A stretch of DNA of 27,622 bases, taken from contig CALPLN020000005.1 of NCBI GenBank assembly GCA_943324415.2, forward strand, positions 1-27,622, in the 5' to 3' direction. The stretch is from Sediminibacterium ginsengisoli (GTDB lineage Bacteria; Bacteroidota; Bacteroidia; Chitinophagales; Chitinophagaceae). Position numbers and translations under genes: made by a program. Below are positions 7,933 to 15,431 of this stretch, one piece after another. Under the pieces are notes generated by a model. The model was not told where the DNA came from, searched no databases, and saw only the letters and a program-made list of their open reading frames with translations. Numbering within the stretch: the first letter of the stretch is position 1; each line of letters starts with the position of its first letter.

Positions 7933-9423
7933 TTGAGTAGTATAAAAAAATTAGCCAGTCAAACCGCATGGTACGGACTTAGTTCAATAGCCGCTAGGTT
8001 TATTAGCTATTTACTTACCCCCTATTTAACCTATAAGCTTTCTGATATCGCTTATGGAGAAAATTCGATTGTCTATGCTTTTATTCCGTTTCTGAACGTC
8101 TTAGTGACGCATGGTATGGAGACGGCTTATTTTAAGTTTGGTTCCAAGGAAAACGAAGAGGAGATTTACAATACAAGTAGCCTTTCAATGCTATTTGTCA
8201 CGATGCTTGTCATGATTGGATTGTTCACCTGGAAATTACCATTGGCCAATTTATTACAAATTACAATTCACCCCGAATACATTAGTTTACTTGCATGGAT
8301 TGTGGCATTAGACGCATTGACCACTATCCCATTTTCAAGACTAAGAATGCAAGGGCGTCCCAAGAAATTTGCGCTCATTAAAGTGGGCGGCATATTATTA
8401 AACATCCTTGCTACTTATGCACTCATTAGTAGTTTGCCAAATTATCTACAAACGCATCCAACTAGTTTTTTACAACAATTGTATCAGCCCAATTGGGAAG
8501 TAGGCTATATTTTAATTGCCGGCATCGTTCAAAATGTATTTGTGTTGATCTTGTTACAAAAAGAAATTAGGACCATCCGTTTTAAATTCAACTTCAAACT
8601 TTGGAGCAGTATGATGGCTTATGCGCTTCCCCTTATTTTAGTAGGATTTGGCGGAATGATCAATGAGACATTAGATCGTATTATGTTGGGTTGGTGGGGA
8701 CCTGGAGATAGTGTAGATGCAAATAAAGCAATGGTGGGCGTATATAGTGCCTGTTATAAATTAGCTATATTAATCACTATTTCAATTCAAGCTTTCAGAA
8801 TGGGGGCTGAACCATTTTTTTTCAAACAAGCAGCATCAGATCAGGCCCAGAAGACCTATGCTCGAGTGATGAAATTTTTTGTAATTACTTTATGTGTCAT
8901 GTTCTTGGGTGTGGTATTGTACATTGATATTTGGAAATTATTCATTCAAAATCCTGCGATGTATGTAGGCCTTAAAGTGGTGCCGATTTTGTTAATCGCA
9001 AATATATTTTTAGGGGTCTATTACAATTTAAGTATCTGGTATAAAATAAGCAACAAAACCATGGCAGGTGCTTGGATCACTTTGCTAGGCGCACTTATCA
9101 CAATCATTATCAATTATATAGCCATCCCGCATTTTGGTTATATGGCAAGTGCTTGGGCAACTTTCTTTTGCTATGGCACCATGATGGTCGTAAGTTATCA
9201 ATGGGGGCAACGTGTCTACCCTGTGCCCTATGCAACAAAAAAACTAATTGCCTATTTTGTCATCGCATTATTGGTCTATGGCATCAATCTAGTTTTACAT
9301 CTCGTTTCAAAAAATCAACCATTCAATTATTTATTTGCAACCATCTTACTTTTTGCGTTCATCCTATTTGTGGCGCGAATAGAAAAGAAAGAATTGCAAT
9401 CCATCTTTAGAAAATCAAACTAA
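7933..9423 (+). CDS. Polysaccharide/lipid flippase of the MOP (Wzx/MVF-like) superfamily
   Basis: This 496-residue inner-membrane protein has about 12-14 hydrophobic segments along its whole length. It opens with 'IKKLASQTAWYGLSS', the typical start of Bacteroidota 'oligosaccharide flippase / polysaccharide biosynthesis' proteins, and has charged loops such as 'RLRMQGRPKKFALIK'. Family members flip undecaprenyl-linked sugars or lipid II across the membrane; the substrate cannot be told from sequence. The only usable start is TTG at 7933: the frame upstream meets a stop at 7909 with no ATG, and the TTG places the conserved N-terminus correctly. The stop overlaps the next gene's ATG by one base (TAATG), so translation is probably coupled to the methionine sulfoxide reductase gene. 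Confidence 0.88.
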   Translation: MSSIKKLASQTAWYGLSSIAARFISYLLTPYLTYKLSDIAYGENSIVYAFIPFLNVLVTHGMETAYFKFGSKENEEEIYNTSSLSMLFVTMLVMIGLFTWKLPLANLLQITIHPEYISLLAWIVALDALTTIPFSRLRMQGRPKKFALIKVGGILLNILATYALISSLPNYLQTHPTSFLQQLYQPNWEVGYILIAGIVQNVFVLILLQKEIRTIRFKFNFKLWSSMMAYALPLILVGFGGMINETLDRIMLGWWGPGDSVDANKAMVGVYSACYKLAILITISIQAFRMGAEPFFFKQAASDQAQKTYARVMKFFVITLCVMFLGVVLYIDIWKLFIQNPAMYVGLKVVPILLIANIFLGVYYNLSIWYKISNKTMAGAWITLLGALITIIINYIAIPHFGYMASAWATFFCYGTMMVVSYQWGQRVYPVPYATKKLIAYFVIALLVYGINLVLHLVSKNQPFNYLFATILLFAFILFVARIEKKELQSIFRKSN

Positions 9424-9899
9424 TGGCAGAAGACTTAATACTACTTCAAGGAGATAAAAAAGAACAATACGAATCGTTAATCCCACAGATCAAAGGTTTA
9501 ATGACTGGAGAGGATAACTTAATCGCCAATCTTGGTAATATTGCAGCTGCACTTAAGGAGCAGTTCAATTGGTTGTGGGTGGGCTTTTATTGGGTAGTGG
9601 ACGAGGAGTTGGTTTTAGCCCCTTTTCAAGGCCCAGTGGCTTGTACAAGAATCAAAAAAGGCAGAGGCGTTTGTGGGACGAGTTGGGACAAAGGCATGAC
9701 CCTGATTGTTGAAGATGTCGAAAAATTCCCTGGACATATCGCATGCAGCAGTGCATCAAGATCTGAAATAGTCGTTCCTGTTTTTAAAAATGGGCAGATT
9801 GTAGGCGTTTTAGATGTCGATAGTACCCAATTGGCTCATTTTGATGCCATTGATCAACAGTATTTAGAGGAAATTGTCGGGTTCTTAGACCAAGTTTAA
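9423..9899 (+). CDS. msrC: Free methionine-R-sulfoxide reductase (GAF-domain fRMsr)
   Basis: This 158-residue single GAF-domain protein reduces free L-methionine-(R)-sulfoxide. It carries the three cysteines of the family, Cys74 ('PVACTRI'), Cys84 ('GVCGTSW') and Cys108 ('HIACSSASRSEIVVP'). Their spacing (10 and 24 residues) is the same as that of Cys84, Cys94 and Cys118 in the E. coli YebR/MsrC protein. The 'FNWLWVGFYWV' and 'LDVDS' segments are also characteristic. It is a cytoplasmic enzyme of oxidative-damage repair. It starts in a TAATG overlap with the flippase stop. The tRNA-Leu gene follows 29 bases later. Confidence 0.93.
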   Translation: MAEDLILLQGDKKEQYESLIPQIKGLMTGEDNLIANLGNIAAALKEQFNWLWVGFYWVVDEELVLAPFQGPVACTRIKKGRGVCGTSWDKGMTLIVEDVEKFPGHIACSSASRSEIVVPVFKNGQIVGVLDVDSTQLAHFDAIDQQYLEEIVGFLDQV

Positions 9900-9910
9900 A
9901 AAATATCATT

Positions 9911-9918
9911 TAAGTTTG
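9911..9918 (+). promoter_or_regulatory. Bacteroidota -7 promoter box upstream of tRNA-Leu
   Basis: TAAGTTTG matches the TAnnTTTG consensus exactly and ends 10 bases before the tRNA 5' end, the distance expected for a tRNA transcript with a short leader. No clear TTG element is present at -33. Confidence 0.55.
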
Positions 9919-9928
9919 CAGCCCCTAA

Positions 9929-10010
9929 GCGGATGTGGCGAAATTGGCAGACGCACTAGACTTAGGATCTAGCGCCGCGAGGCGTGTGGGTTCGACCCCC
10001 TCCATCCGCA
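9929..10010 (+). tRNA. tRNA-Leu (anticodon UAG)
   Basis: The 82-base cloverleaf has a perfect 7-bp acceptor stem (9929-9935 with 10003-10009), discriminator A at 10010, an anticodon stem CTAGA/TCTAG around the loop CTTAGGA (anticodon TAG, reading CUN leucine codons), a class II long variable arm (CGCC/GGCG) and the T-loop TTCGACC. The T-stem GTGGG/CCCTC contains one T-T mismatch at its second pair. The 3' CCA is not encoded and must be added after transcription. A terminator follows directly. Confidence 0.96.
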
Positions 10011-10013
10011 CAG

Positions 10014-10039
10014 AAAAGGCCCCAATTTGGGGCCTTTTT
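10014..10039 (+). terminator. Rho-independent terminator after tRNA-Leu
   Basis: The stem GGCCCC/GGGGCC (10018-10023 with 10029-10034) with loop AATTT is followed by five T. It begins 7 bases after the tRNA and separates it from the trigger factor gene. Confidence 0.88.
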
Positions 10040-10072
10040 CATTTTATAATACCTATTTAAAGGCAAAATTTG

Positions 10073-10080
10073 TACCTTCG
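10073..10080 (+). promoter_or_regulatory. Probable -7 promoter box for tig
   Basis: TACCTTCG differs by one base from TAnnTTTG and lies 41 bases before the tig ATG, directly after the tRNA terminator, so a promoter is required about here. No -33 TTG element is clear. Confidence 0.4.
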
Positions 10081-10121
10081 CTCCCCTTAAACATTACAAT
10101 TAAGAAGTAAAAGCAACAACT

Positions 10122-11483
10122 ATGGCAACCATAAAAAGAACCAACATTGCGCCTTTAAATGATCAATTAACGGTGACAATTTCTAAGGCAGATTATTTGA
10201 ATGCCTACGAAACAAATTTAAAGAAGCAAGCCAAAACGGCAAACATTCCTGGATTTAGAAAAGGAATGGTACCCGCTGGTATGATTAAAAAAATGTACGG
10301 TCAATCTGTATTCACTGAAGTGATTTTGAAAACAGTGGACAACGAGATGAATCAATATATGGCTAAAGAAAAGATTGACATATTTGCACAACCCCTACCA
10401 CTAGAGACTGCATTTGCCAACATGGACCAAAATAATCCAACTGATTACGATTTTTCTTTTGAGATTGGATTAAAGCCAAGCTTTGAGATCAAAACAAAAG
10501 AGATCAAAGTTAAAAGATATAAGATTCAAGTGACAGACGATATGGTTCAAAACGAAATGGAGCGATTACAAATCAGAAATGGCAACATGACTGAGCCTGA
10601 AGCTGCCACTAGCGAAGACAATGTGTTGAACGTAACTTTCATTGAATCAGATAAAGATGGCAATGAAGTGGAAGGTGGAATCAGAAAAGACAATTCTTTA
10701 TTGATTAAATACTTTAGTGAAAAACAAAGAAAACAATTTATTGGAAAAAAGAACGACGATACCGTTGTAATTCAATTAAAGAACGCTTTTGATGATAAGG
10801 AATTAGATATCATTTTAAATGATTTAGCATTGACTAAAGATGATGCAGAAAAGTATTTCAAAATAGTGATCACTAAAGTAGGCTTGGTTGAAAAAGCACC
10901 TTTAGATGAAACTTTATTTACCGTAGCTTATCCAAATCAAGCAATCACGAACGAAGCAGAATTCAAAGCAGCCATAAAAAAAGACATCGAAGGATACTAC
11001 GATCAACAAGCAAAAAATCAAATTCATGATCAAATTTATCATGGCTTGATTGAGCAAACTAAAATGGATTTCCCGGTTGCCTTTTTAAAGCGTTGGTTAC
11101 AAAAAGGTGGAGACAAACAAAGAACAGAAGAAGAAGCAGAAAAAGAATATCCAGTTTTCCAAGATCAATTAAAGTGGACTGTTATTAGTACCCAATTAAT
11201 TGCTGACCATAAAGTGGAAGTCGTAGCTGAAGATTTAAAAGATTTTGCAAAACAACAATTGATGAGTTATATGGGTGGCCAGCTAGGTGCATTAGGTGAT
11301 AATGACCAATGGTTAGAAGACTATGCTGCTCGAATGATGCAAGACAGAAAGTTTGTAGAGGATAGCTACCACAGAATTTCCACAGATAAATTATTCAATG
11401 CTTTAGAAGCAGAAGTAACTGCCAAAGAAGAACCCATCGCAGCGGAGAAATTTGCGGATTTATTGAATAGCCACAAGCACTAA
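10122..11483 (+). CDS. tig: Trigger factor, ribosome-associated chaperone
   Basis: This 453-residue protein binds the ribosome near the exit tunnel and shields nascent chains. The ribosome-binding signature is plain at residues 42-50 ('IPGFRKGMVP', with the GFRKG core at 44-48), followed by 'KMYGQSVF'. A long helical, charged C-terminal part makes up the substrate-cradling arms. I do not recognise a canonical FKBP-type prolyl-isomerase motif in the middle, which is usual for the divergent Bacteroidota members. It stands as its own unit between two terminators but next to clpP-clpP-clpX, the classic tig-clpP-clpX order. Confidence 0.94.
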   Translation: MATIKRTNIAPLNDQLTVTISKADYLNAYETNLKKQAKTANIPGFRKGMVPAGMIKKMYGQSVFTEVILKTVDNEMNQYMAKEKIDIFAQPLPLETAFANMDQNNPTDYDFSFEIGLKPSFEIKTKEIKVKRYKIQVTDDMVQNEMERLQIRNGNMTEPEAATSEDNVLNVTFIESDKDGNEVEGGIRKDNSLLIKYFSEKQRKQFIGKKNDDTVVIQLKNAFDDKELDIILNDLALTKDDAEKYFKIVITKVGLVEKAPLDETLFTVAYPNQAITNEAEFKAAIKKDIEGYYDQQAKNQIHDQIYHGLIEQTKMDFPVAFLKRWLQKGGDKQRTEEEAEKEYPVFQDQLKWTVISTQLIADHKVEVVAEDLKDFAKQQLMSYMGGQLGALGDNDQWLEDYAARMMQDRKFVEDSYHRISTDKLFNALEAEVTAKEEPIAAEKFADLLNSHKH

Positions 11484-11500
11484 TTACCCCTTTTTTGATA

Positions 11501-11529
11501 ACAAAAGCCCTGTTTTACAGGGCTTTTGT
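11501..11529 (+). terminator. Rho-independent terminator after tig
   Basis: A perfect 12-bp stem (11501-11512 with 11518-11529) with loop TTTTA contains GCCCTG/CAGGGC and ends in CTTTTGT. A-rich and T-rich flanks could let it work in both directions. Confidence 0.82.
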
Positions 11530-11566
11530 AGTTCTATCATGAATTCACTCAAATTTGGCACTCTTT

Positions 11567-11600
11567 TTGCAATAGCTTAAGAGAATAGGTTTTACCTTTA
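11567..11600 (+). promoter_or_regulatory. Putative promoter of the clpP-clpP-clpX operon
   Basis: A TTG at 11567-11569 (within TTTTTG) and a -7-like box TACCTTTA at 11593-11600 are separated by 23 bases, the long end of the range known for Bacteroidota promoters. The box ends 19 bases before the first clpP ATG. Confidence 0.5.
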
Positions 11601-11619
11601 CACACTGAAAAAAGAATAT

Positions 11620-12306
11620 ATGAACATAGGAAAAGAATTCGAAAAATACGCGATCAAACACAGAGGGATCAGCAGTAACAGTCTTCATCAATATCAAAAT
11701 AGCGTGACCAATTTGACACCCTATATTATTGAGGAAAGACCAATGAATGTAGCAAGCATGGATGTGTTTAGCCGTTTAATGATGGATAGAATCATTTTCT
11801 TGGGCGAAGGCATCAATGATTATGTAGCGAATATCGTTACAGCTCAGTTACTTTTCCTTGAAAGTACCGACCGTACTAAGGACATTCAAATGTATATCAA
11901 TAGCCCAGGCGGAAGTGTTTACGCAGGGCTGGGTATTTATGATACCATGCAATTTATTAGCCCAGACGTGGCGACAATTTGTACAGGTATGGCAGCTAGT
12001 ATGGGTGCGATTTTACTATGTGCTGGTGTAGAAGGAAAAAGAACAGCATTAAGACATAGTAGAATCATGTTACACCAACCAAGTGGTGCAATCGGAGGAC
12101 AAGCATCAGATATTGAAATCACAGCAAGAGAGATCAAGAAATTAAAGCACGAATTGTACGAAGTGATCGCAACACATACACATAAGGATGTAGAATTGGT
12201 AGCTAAGGATTGTGATAGAGATTTCTGGATGACCGCCGCTGAGGGAAAGGAATATGGTTTGGTGGATGAAGTTTTGTTAACCAACCCAAGAAAAGTAAAG
12301 AAATAA
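11620..12306 (+). CDS. clpP: ClpP protease subunit, first paralogue (canonical Bacteroidota type)
   Basis: This 228-residue serine protease subunit assembles into the ClpP tetradecamer chamber that degrades proteins fed by ClpX. The triad is complete: Ser127 ('GMAASMGA'), His152 ('MLHQPSG') and Asp201 ('DRDFWM'). The oligomer and substrate-site motif 'YINSPGGSVYAGL' is also present. A 30-40 residue N-terminal extension ('GKEFEKYAIKHRGISS') matches Bacteroidota ClpP as I recall it and may be processed. A second, clearly different ClpP starts 23 bases after its stop, so the cell may build mixed as well as uniform rings. Transcription probably starts at the promoter just upstream, after the tig terminator. 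Confidence 0.95.
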   Translation: MNIGKEFEKYAIKHRGISSNSLHQYQNSVTNLTPYIIEERPMNVASMDVFSRLMMDRIIFLGEGINDYVANIVTAQLLFLESTDRTKDIQMYINSPGGSVYAGLGIYDTMQFISPDVATICTGMAASMGAILLCAGVEGKRTALRHSRIMLHQPSGAIGGQASDIEITAREIKKLKHELYEVIATHTHKDVELVAKDCDRDFWMTAAEGKEYGLVDEVLLTNPRKVKK

Positions 12307-12329
12307 TTATAATCATTTAAACTATTGAT

Positions 12330-12953
12330 ATGATACGCACGAATCGTTTTTTAATGGAAGAAGAGGAAGAACCAAGAGAAGAAAAAAAAGAAGAGAATGC
12401 ACCCTCATTTTTAAATAGAAAAATGGAGCAAATCTTTTTTGAAAAAAGATCAATTTATTTATGGGGCGTAGTAGATGACAAGTCTGCTAGAGACATCGTT
12501 ACTAAGCTTTTGTTATTAGATGCTGACAAGCCTGGCGATCCAATTAATTTTTACATTAACAGTCCAGGTGGTGTAGTCACTAGTGGTATGGTGATGTTTG
12601 ATACAATGAATTTAATCAAGAGCCCAGTTCATACTATCTGTATGGGCTTAGCGGCAAGCATGGGATCTATTTTATTGAGCATGGGTGAAAAAGGGAAACG
12701 TACTATTTTCCCTCATGGCGAAGTCATGATACATCAACCTAGCTTAGGGGGTTATTTTCAAGCAACAAGTGCAGATATCGAAATTCAAGCAGAACAAATT
12801 AGAAAGACGAAAGAATTAGGTGCACAAATTTTAGCTAAGAATTGTGGTAAATCAATGGAGCAAATCATGGCTGATTTTGATAGAGACTATTGGATGAATG
12901 CCAAAGAAGCTGTTGAATATGGTATCGTAGACAAGATTGCAAAGAGTTTATAA
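12330..12953 (+). CDS. ClpP protease subunit, second paralogue with acidic N-terminus
   Basis: This 207-residue ClpP has an intact triad (Ser110 in 'GLAASMGS', His135 in 'MIHQPS', Asp186 in 'DRDYWM') and the 'FYINSPGG' strand, but differs through much of its length from the first ClpP. Its N-terminus is a highly charged stretch (residues 9-23, mostly Glu with Lys/Arg), where the first ClpP has a different helical extension. The N-terminal region of ClpP forms the axial gate, so the two subunits may gate or dock differently. It lies between clpP1 and clpX with gaps of 23 and 13 bases, so all three are almost certainly co-transcribed. I start it at the ATG at 12330; a start at Met9 is possible and would remove only the first eight residues. 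Confidence 0.93.
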   Translation: MIRTNRFLMEEEEEPREEKKEENAPSFLNRKMEQIFFEKRSIYLWGVVDDKSARDIVTKLLLLDADKPGDPINFYINSPGGVVTSGMVMFDTMNLIKSPVHTICMGLAASMGSILLSMGEKGKRTIFPHGEVMIHQPSLGGYFQATSADIEIQAEQIRKTKELGAQILAKNCGKSMEQIMADFDRDYWMNAKEAVEYGIVDKIAKSL

Positions 12954-12966
12954 TAAATTGGATTAA

Positions 12967-14208
12967 ATGAAAATGAGTAAGACAGAAAATATACAATGTT
13001 CTTTTTGTGGCCGTAGTAGAGACGAAGTCAAAATCCTTATTGCTGGACAGGAAGGCCATATTTGCGAGCACTGTATTGAGCATGCTCATGAAATAGTAGA
13101 TAAAGAATTTCATCAAAAAAAGGAAGCCGGAAAAGCAGGTACCTTAAAAGTACAAAAGCCTATTGCGATTAAAGCTTTCATGGACCAATACATCATTGGA
13201 CAAGATGAAGCTAAGAAGATACTTTGCGTGGCTGTATACAATCACTTTAAACGTATTAATTTACCGAGTACCAATAAGGACGAAGTAGAGATAGAGAAAA
13301 GCAATGTGATTATGATAGGTGAAACAGGTACAGGTAAAACCTTACTTGCAAAAACCATCGCCAAATTACTCAATGTACCCTTTGCTATTGTGGATGCCAC
13401 TGTCTTTACAGAAGCAGGCTATGTTGGAGAGGACGTAGAGAGCATGTTAACACGTCTGTTACAAAACTGTGATTATGATGTAGAGGCTGCACAAAGAGGC
13501 ATTGTCTATATTGATGAAATTGATAAAATTGCGCGCAAAAGTGACAATGCATCTATTACACGTGATGTAAGTGGAGAAGGCGTTCAACAAGGTTTACTAA
13601 AAATGCTTGAAGGTACAGAAGTGTTAGTGCCCCCTCAGGGTGGAAGAAAGCATCCAGATCAAAAAATGATTAAAGTAGACACTAAGAATATTTTATTCAT
13701 TTGCGGAGGCGCCTTTGACGGTATAGACAAAATCATTGCAAGAAGAATCAATACCAATGCCATTGGATTTAGTGTCAACAAAGACGAGCAAGAACTACAA
13801 CGTAAAAATTTATTGCGTTTTGTGAATGCACAAGACATCAAAACCTTTGGTTTAATTCCTGAGATGTTAGGACGTCTTCCAATTGTAACCCACTTGGAGC
13901 CATTGGATGCAGAGACACTAAGAAGCATCTTAACAGAACCAAAGAATGCATTAATTAAGCAATACACGCAATTGTTTGCGATAGAAGATATTAAGCTAAC
14001 GATTGACCCAGAAGTATTTAATTTCATTACAACTAAAGCAATGGAATACAAACTTGGCGCTAGGGGATTAAGAAGTATTTGTGAAAGTTTATTTACACAA
14101 GCGATGTTTGAACTCCCAGGTACCGACATTAAGGAATTTAATGTGACTTTAGCTTATGCAAAAGACATGTTTGATAAAAGTAAACTAAGCGCTTTAAAAG
14201 TAGCTTAA
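12967..14208 (+). CDS. clpX: ClpX, AAA+ unfoldase of the Clp protease
   Basis: This 413-residue ATPase recognises, unfolds and feeds substrates into ClpP. Seen in order: a C4 zinc finger (Cys11, Cys14, Cys33, Cys36), Walker A 'GETGTGKT' (118-125), the pore loop 'GYVG' (151-154), Walker B 'VYIDEID' (180-186), 'GGAFDGIDKIIARR', the ClpP-docking IGF loop (266-268), and the C-terminal sensor 2 region 'GARGLRS'. Length and motif order are normal. An ATG at 12973 would start the protein two residues later as 'MSKTEN', which is equally credible. The presence of an IGF loop shows that it can dock on ClpP rings. A 48-residue ORF follows 35 bases after the stop. Confidence 0.97.
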   Translation: MKMSKTENIQCSFCGRSRDEVKILIAGQEGHICEHCIEHAHEIVDKEFHQKKEAGKAGTLKVQKPIAIKAFMDQYIIGQDEAKKILCVAVYNHFKRINLPSTNKDEVEIEKSNVIMIGETGTGKTLLAKTIAKLLNVPFAIVDATVFTEAGYVGEDVESMLTRLLQNCDYDVEAAQRGIVYIDEIDKIARKSDNASITRDVSGEGVQQGLLKMLEGTEVLVPPQGGRKHPDQKMIKVDTKNILFICGGAFDGIDKIIARRINTNAIGFSVNKDEQELQRKNLLRFVNAQDIKTFGLIPEMLGRLPIVTHLEPLDAETLRSILTEPKNALIKQYTQLFAIEDIKLTIDPEVFNFITTKAMEYKLGARGLRSICESLFTQAMFELPGTDIKEFNVTLAYAKDMFDKSKLSALKVA

Positions 14209-14243
14209 TACATGATGACAACTAACTTATAAAAAATAAAATA

Positions 14244-14390
14244 ATGCAAGAATTAATTGACCGTTTAGTAAAAGAAGCAGGTGTAACTCCAGAACAAGCC
14301 AAACAATCTATTGAGACCATTGCTGCTTTTGTAAAAGAAAAATTCCCAATGTTAGGTGGTGCTGTAAATCAAATTTTCAAGCACAAATAA
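14244..14390 (+). CDS. Small 48-residue helical protein downstream of clpX
   Basis: An ATG at 14244 opens a 49-codon frame ending in TAA at 14390. The product begins 'MQELIDRLVKEAGVTPEQA', continues 'IETIAAFVKEKFPMLGG' and ends 'QIFKHK'. It looks like two amphipathic helices joined at the 'GVTPEQA' helix cap, with a Gly-Gly turn near the C-terminus; it has no signal peptide or membrane span. Codon use and lack of rare codons resemble the neighbours. It sits 35 bases after clpX and just before a perfect hairpin, so it is probably the last gene of the clp transcript. I do not know its family; a small adaptor or regulator of ClpXP is only a positional guess. Confidence 0.68.
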   Translation: MQELIDRLVKEAGVTPEQAKQSIETIAAFVKEKFPMLGGAVNQIFKHK

Positions 14391-14396
14391 TTTGCA

Positions 14397-14425
14397 TAAA
14401 AAAGGCTCCTTTATTCAAGGAGCCT
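14397..14425 (-). terminator. Hairpin terminator, best oriented for the minus strand
   Basis: A perfect 9-bp stem AGGCTCCTT/AAGGAGCCT (14403-14411 with 14417-14425), loop TATTC. On the plus strand it is preceded by AAAAAAA and not followed by T, so the U-tract follows the stem only for leftward transcripts from the helix-hairpin-helix gene. It may still fold at the 3' end of the clp mRNA. Confidence 0.65.
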
Positions 14426-14519
14426 CGTAAGCAAGCAATCGATATTCAGGATTAAATCCTTTTCTAAACTTAGTATATTATTTTTATATTCATAGTTTTT
14501 TAGGGGACTAATTTAGTAG

Positions 14520-14536
14520 GATTCGTACAACGAATC
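14520..14536. repeat. Small perfect inverted repeat between convergent genes
   Basis: GATTCGT (14520-14526) and ACGAATC (14530-14536) form a 7-bp stem with a 3-base loop, 15 bases past the end of the minus-strand gene. A second, weaker palindrome lies at 14448-14460. The rest of 14426-14550 is AT-rich with no ORF that I can support. Confidence 0.45.
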
Positions 14537-14550
14537 TATTTGATTGTATT

Positions 14551-15369
14551 TCAGTCACTTAGATTTGTGCTTTTTTTCAATACCATCGCTTCTGATTCGG
14601 TTAGGTCAAAATGAACCACCATTTGCGACCAAGTCAGCCTCCCCTGCTTGTCTTTCCTGAGTTTTAGTATCGCCCAGACCGTTTTTTCATCAAAAATACC
14701 AAGAGACATCCAATCTTCAAATCGCATGGTCTGATAGGTCATCTTTTTACGAATGACGGGGTGATACTTTAGATAGGGATAGATCATCTCAAAATCAAAT
14801 GCAGTGATGCCATATACTTTCTTCAACCCTTGCACACTTGTAAATCCTCCAGTCCATTTTTGATACCTTAAAATGCGTTTCACTTTATACGCTGGCAACC
14901 CTGTTACTTTAATCCAGTCCAATGCATTAGGATCATTGATCTCTATTTGTTCAATTGTATGCTTCCCCCAATTTTGAGTTTTATTCTGCTTGTACCCTAT
15001 TGAATCTATTTTTTTGATACGTACCCACGGGAGTAACTTTAGGGCTTGACTTTCAGATAACCCATACCATTTTAGCAGGTCTTCTTTTTTGTAAAACCTT
15101 CCTCCTTTTTCACGGTAATGATAGAGGGTCGTCATTTGTTTTTTAGAGATGCCTAACTGAAATCCTTGAACGCTATCCAGATTATTTGGATCAAAGTAAA
15201 ATAATTTTTGAAGGGTGGTGTTTGAATTTGAAAACCCAGCAAGCCTAGATGGTGTCTTTGGTAAGATATAATGCAATAACAGACTTAAAGATAAAATACA
15301 ACCCAATACAAGGATTCCTTTTTGTTCTTTCTGTGTAAAAATGAAGTAAGACTTCCAATCAAACTGCAT
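14551..15369 (-). CDS. Membrane-anchored helix-hairpin-helix (ComEA-like) protein
   Basis: This 272-residue protein has one N-terminal membrane span (about residues 18-36) after a short cytoplasmic segment, then repeated helix-hairpin-helix units. The first follows 'FDPNNLDSVQGFQLGIS' and ends in 'DLLKWYGLSESQALKLLPWV'; the second begins 'IEINDPNALDWIKVTGLPAYK' and ends 'VYGITAFDFEMIYPYL'. This layout is that of the Bacteroidota ComEA-family proteins. In competent bacteria ComEA binds double-stranded DNA outside the inner membrane during uptake; a role in DNA uptake here is inference, and no other competence gene is in the window. It ends 160 bases from the clp operon, facing it, and begins 62 bases before the end of the metallo-hydrolase gene. 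Confidence 0.85.
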   Translation of the reverse strand: MQFDWKSYFIFTQKEQKGILVLGCILSLSLLLHYILPKTPSRLAGFSNSNTTLQKLFYFDPNNLDSVQGFQLGISKKQMTTLYHYREKGGRFYKKEDLLKWYGLSESQALKLLPWVRIKKIDSIGYKQNKTQNWGKHTIEQIEINDPNALDWIKVTGLPAYKVKRILRYQKWTGGFTSVQGLKKVYGITAFDFEMIYPYLKYHPVIRKKMTYQTMRFEDWMSLGIFDEKTVWAILKLRKDKQGRLTWSQMVVHFDLTESEAMVLKKSTNLSD

Positions 15370-15431
15370 GGTGTAATTTATACAAACCTATCCCCTATCT
15401 GCATTCTAAATCAGCGTAAAAATACGGGGGG

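Noticed and set aside
8100..8200. Possible mobile or horizontally acquired segment around the flippase
   Set aside because: Base composition and codon use look like the neighbours, there are no flanking repeats or integrase, and a tRNA gene nearby shows no attachment-site duplication.
9072..9410. 112-residue frame inside the flippase gene on the same strand
   Set aside because: It is an out-of-frame reading of a well-supported membrane protein, with no conserved features of its own.
13659..14129. 156-residue minus-strand frame inside clpX
   Set aside because: It is antisense to the conserved AAA+ domain of ClpX; its composition is Ser/Leu/Ile-rich, as expected from the reverse complement of coding DNA.
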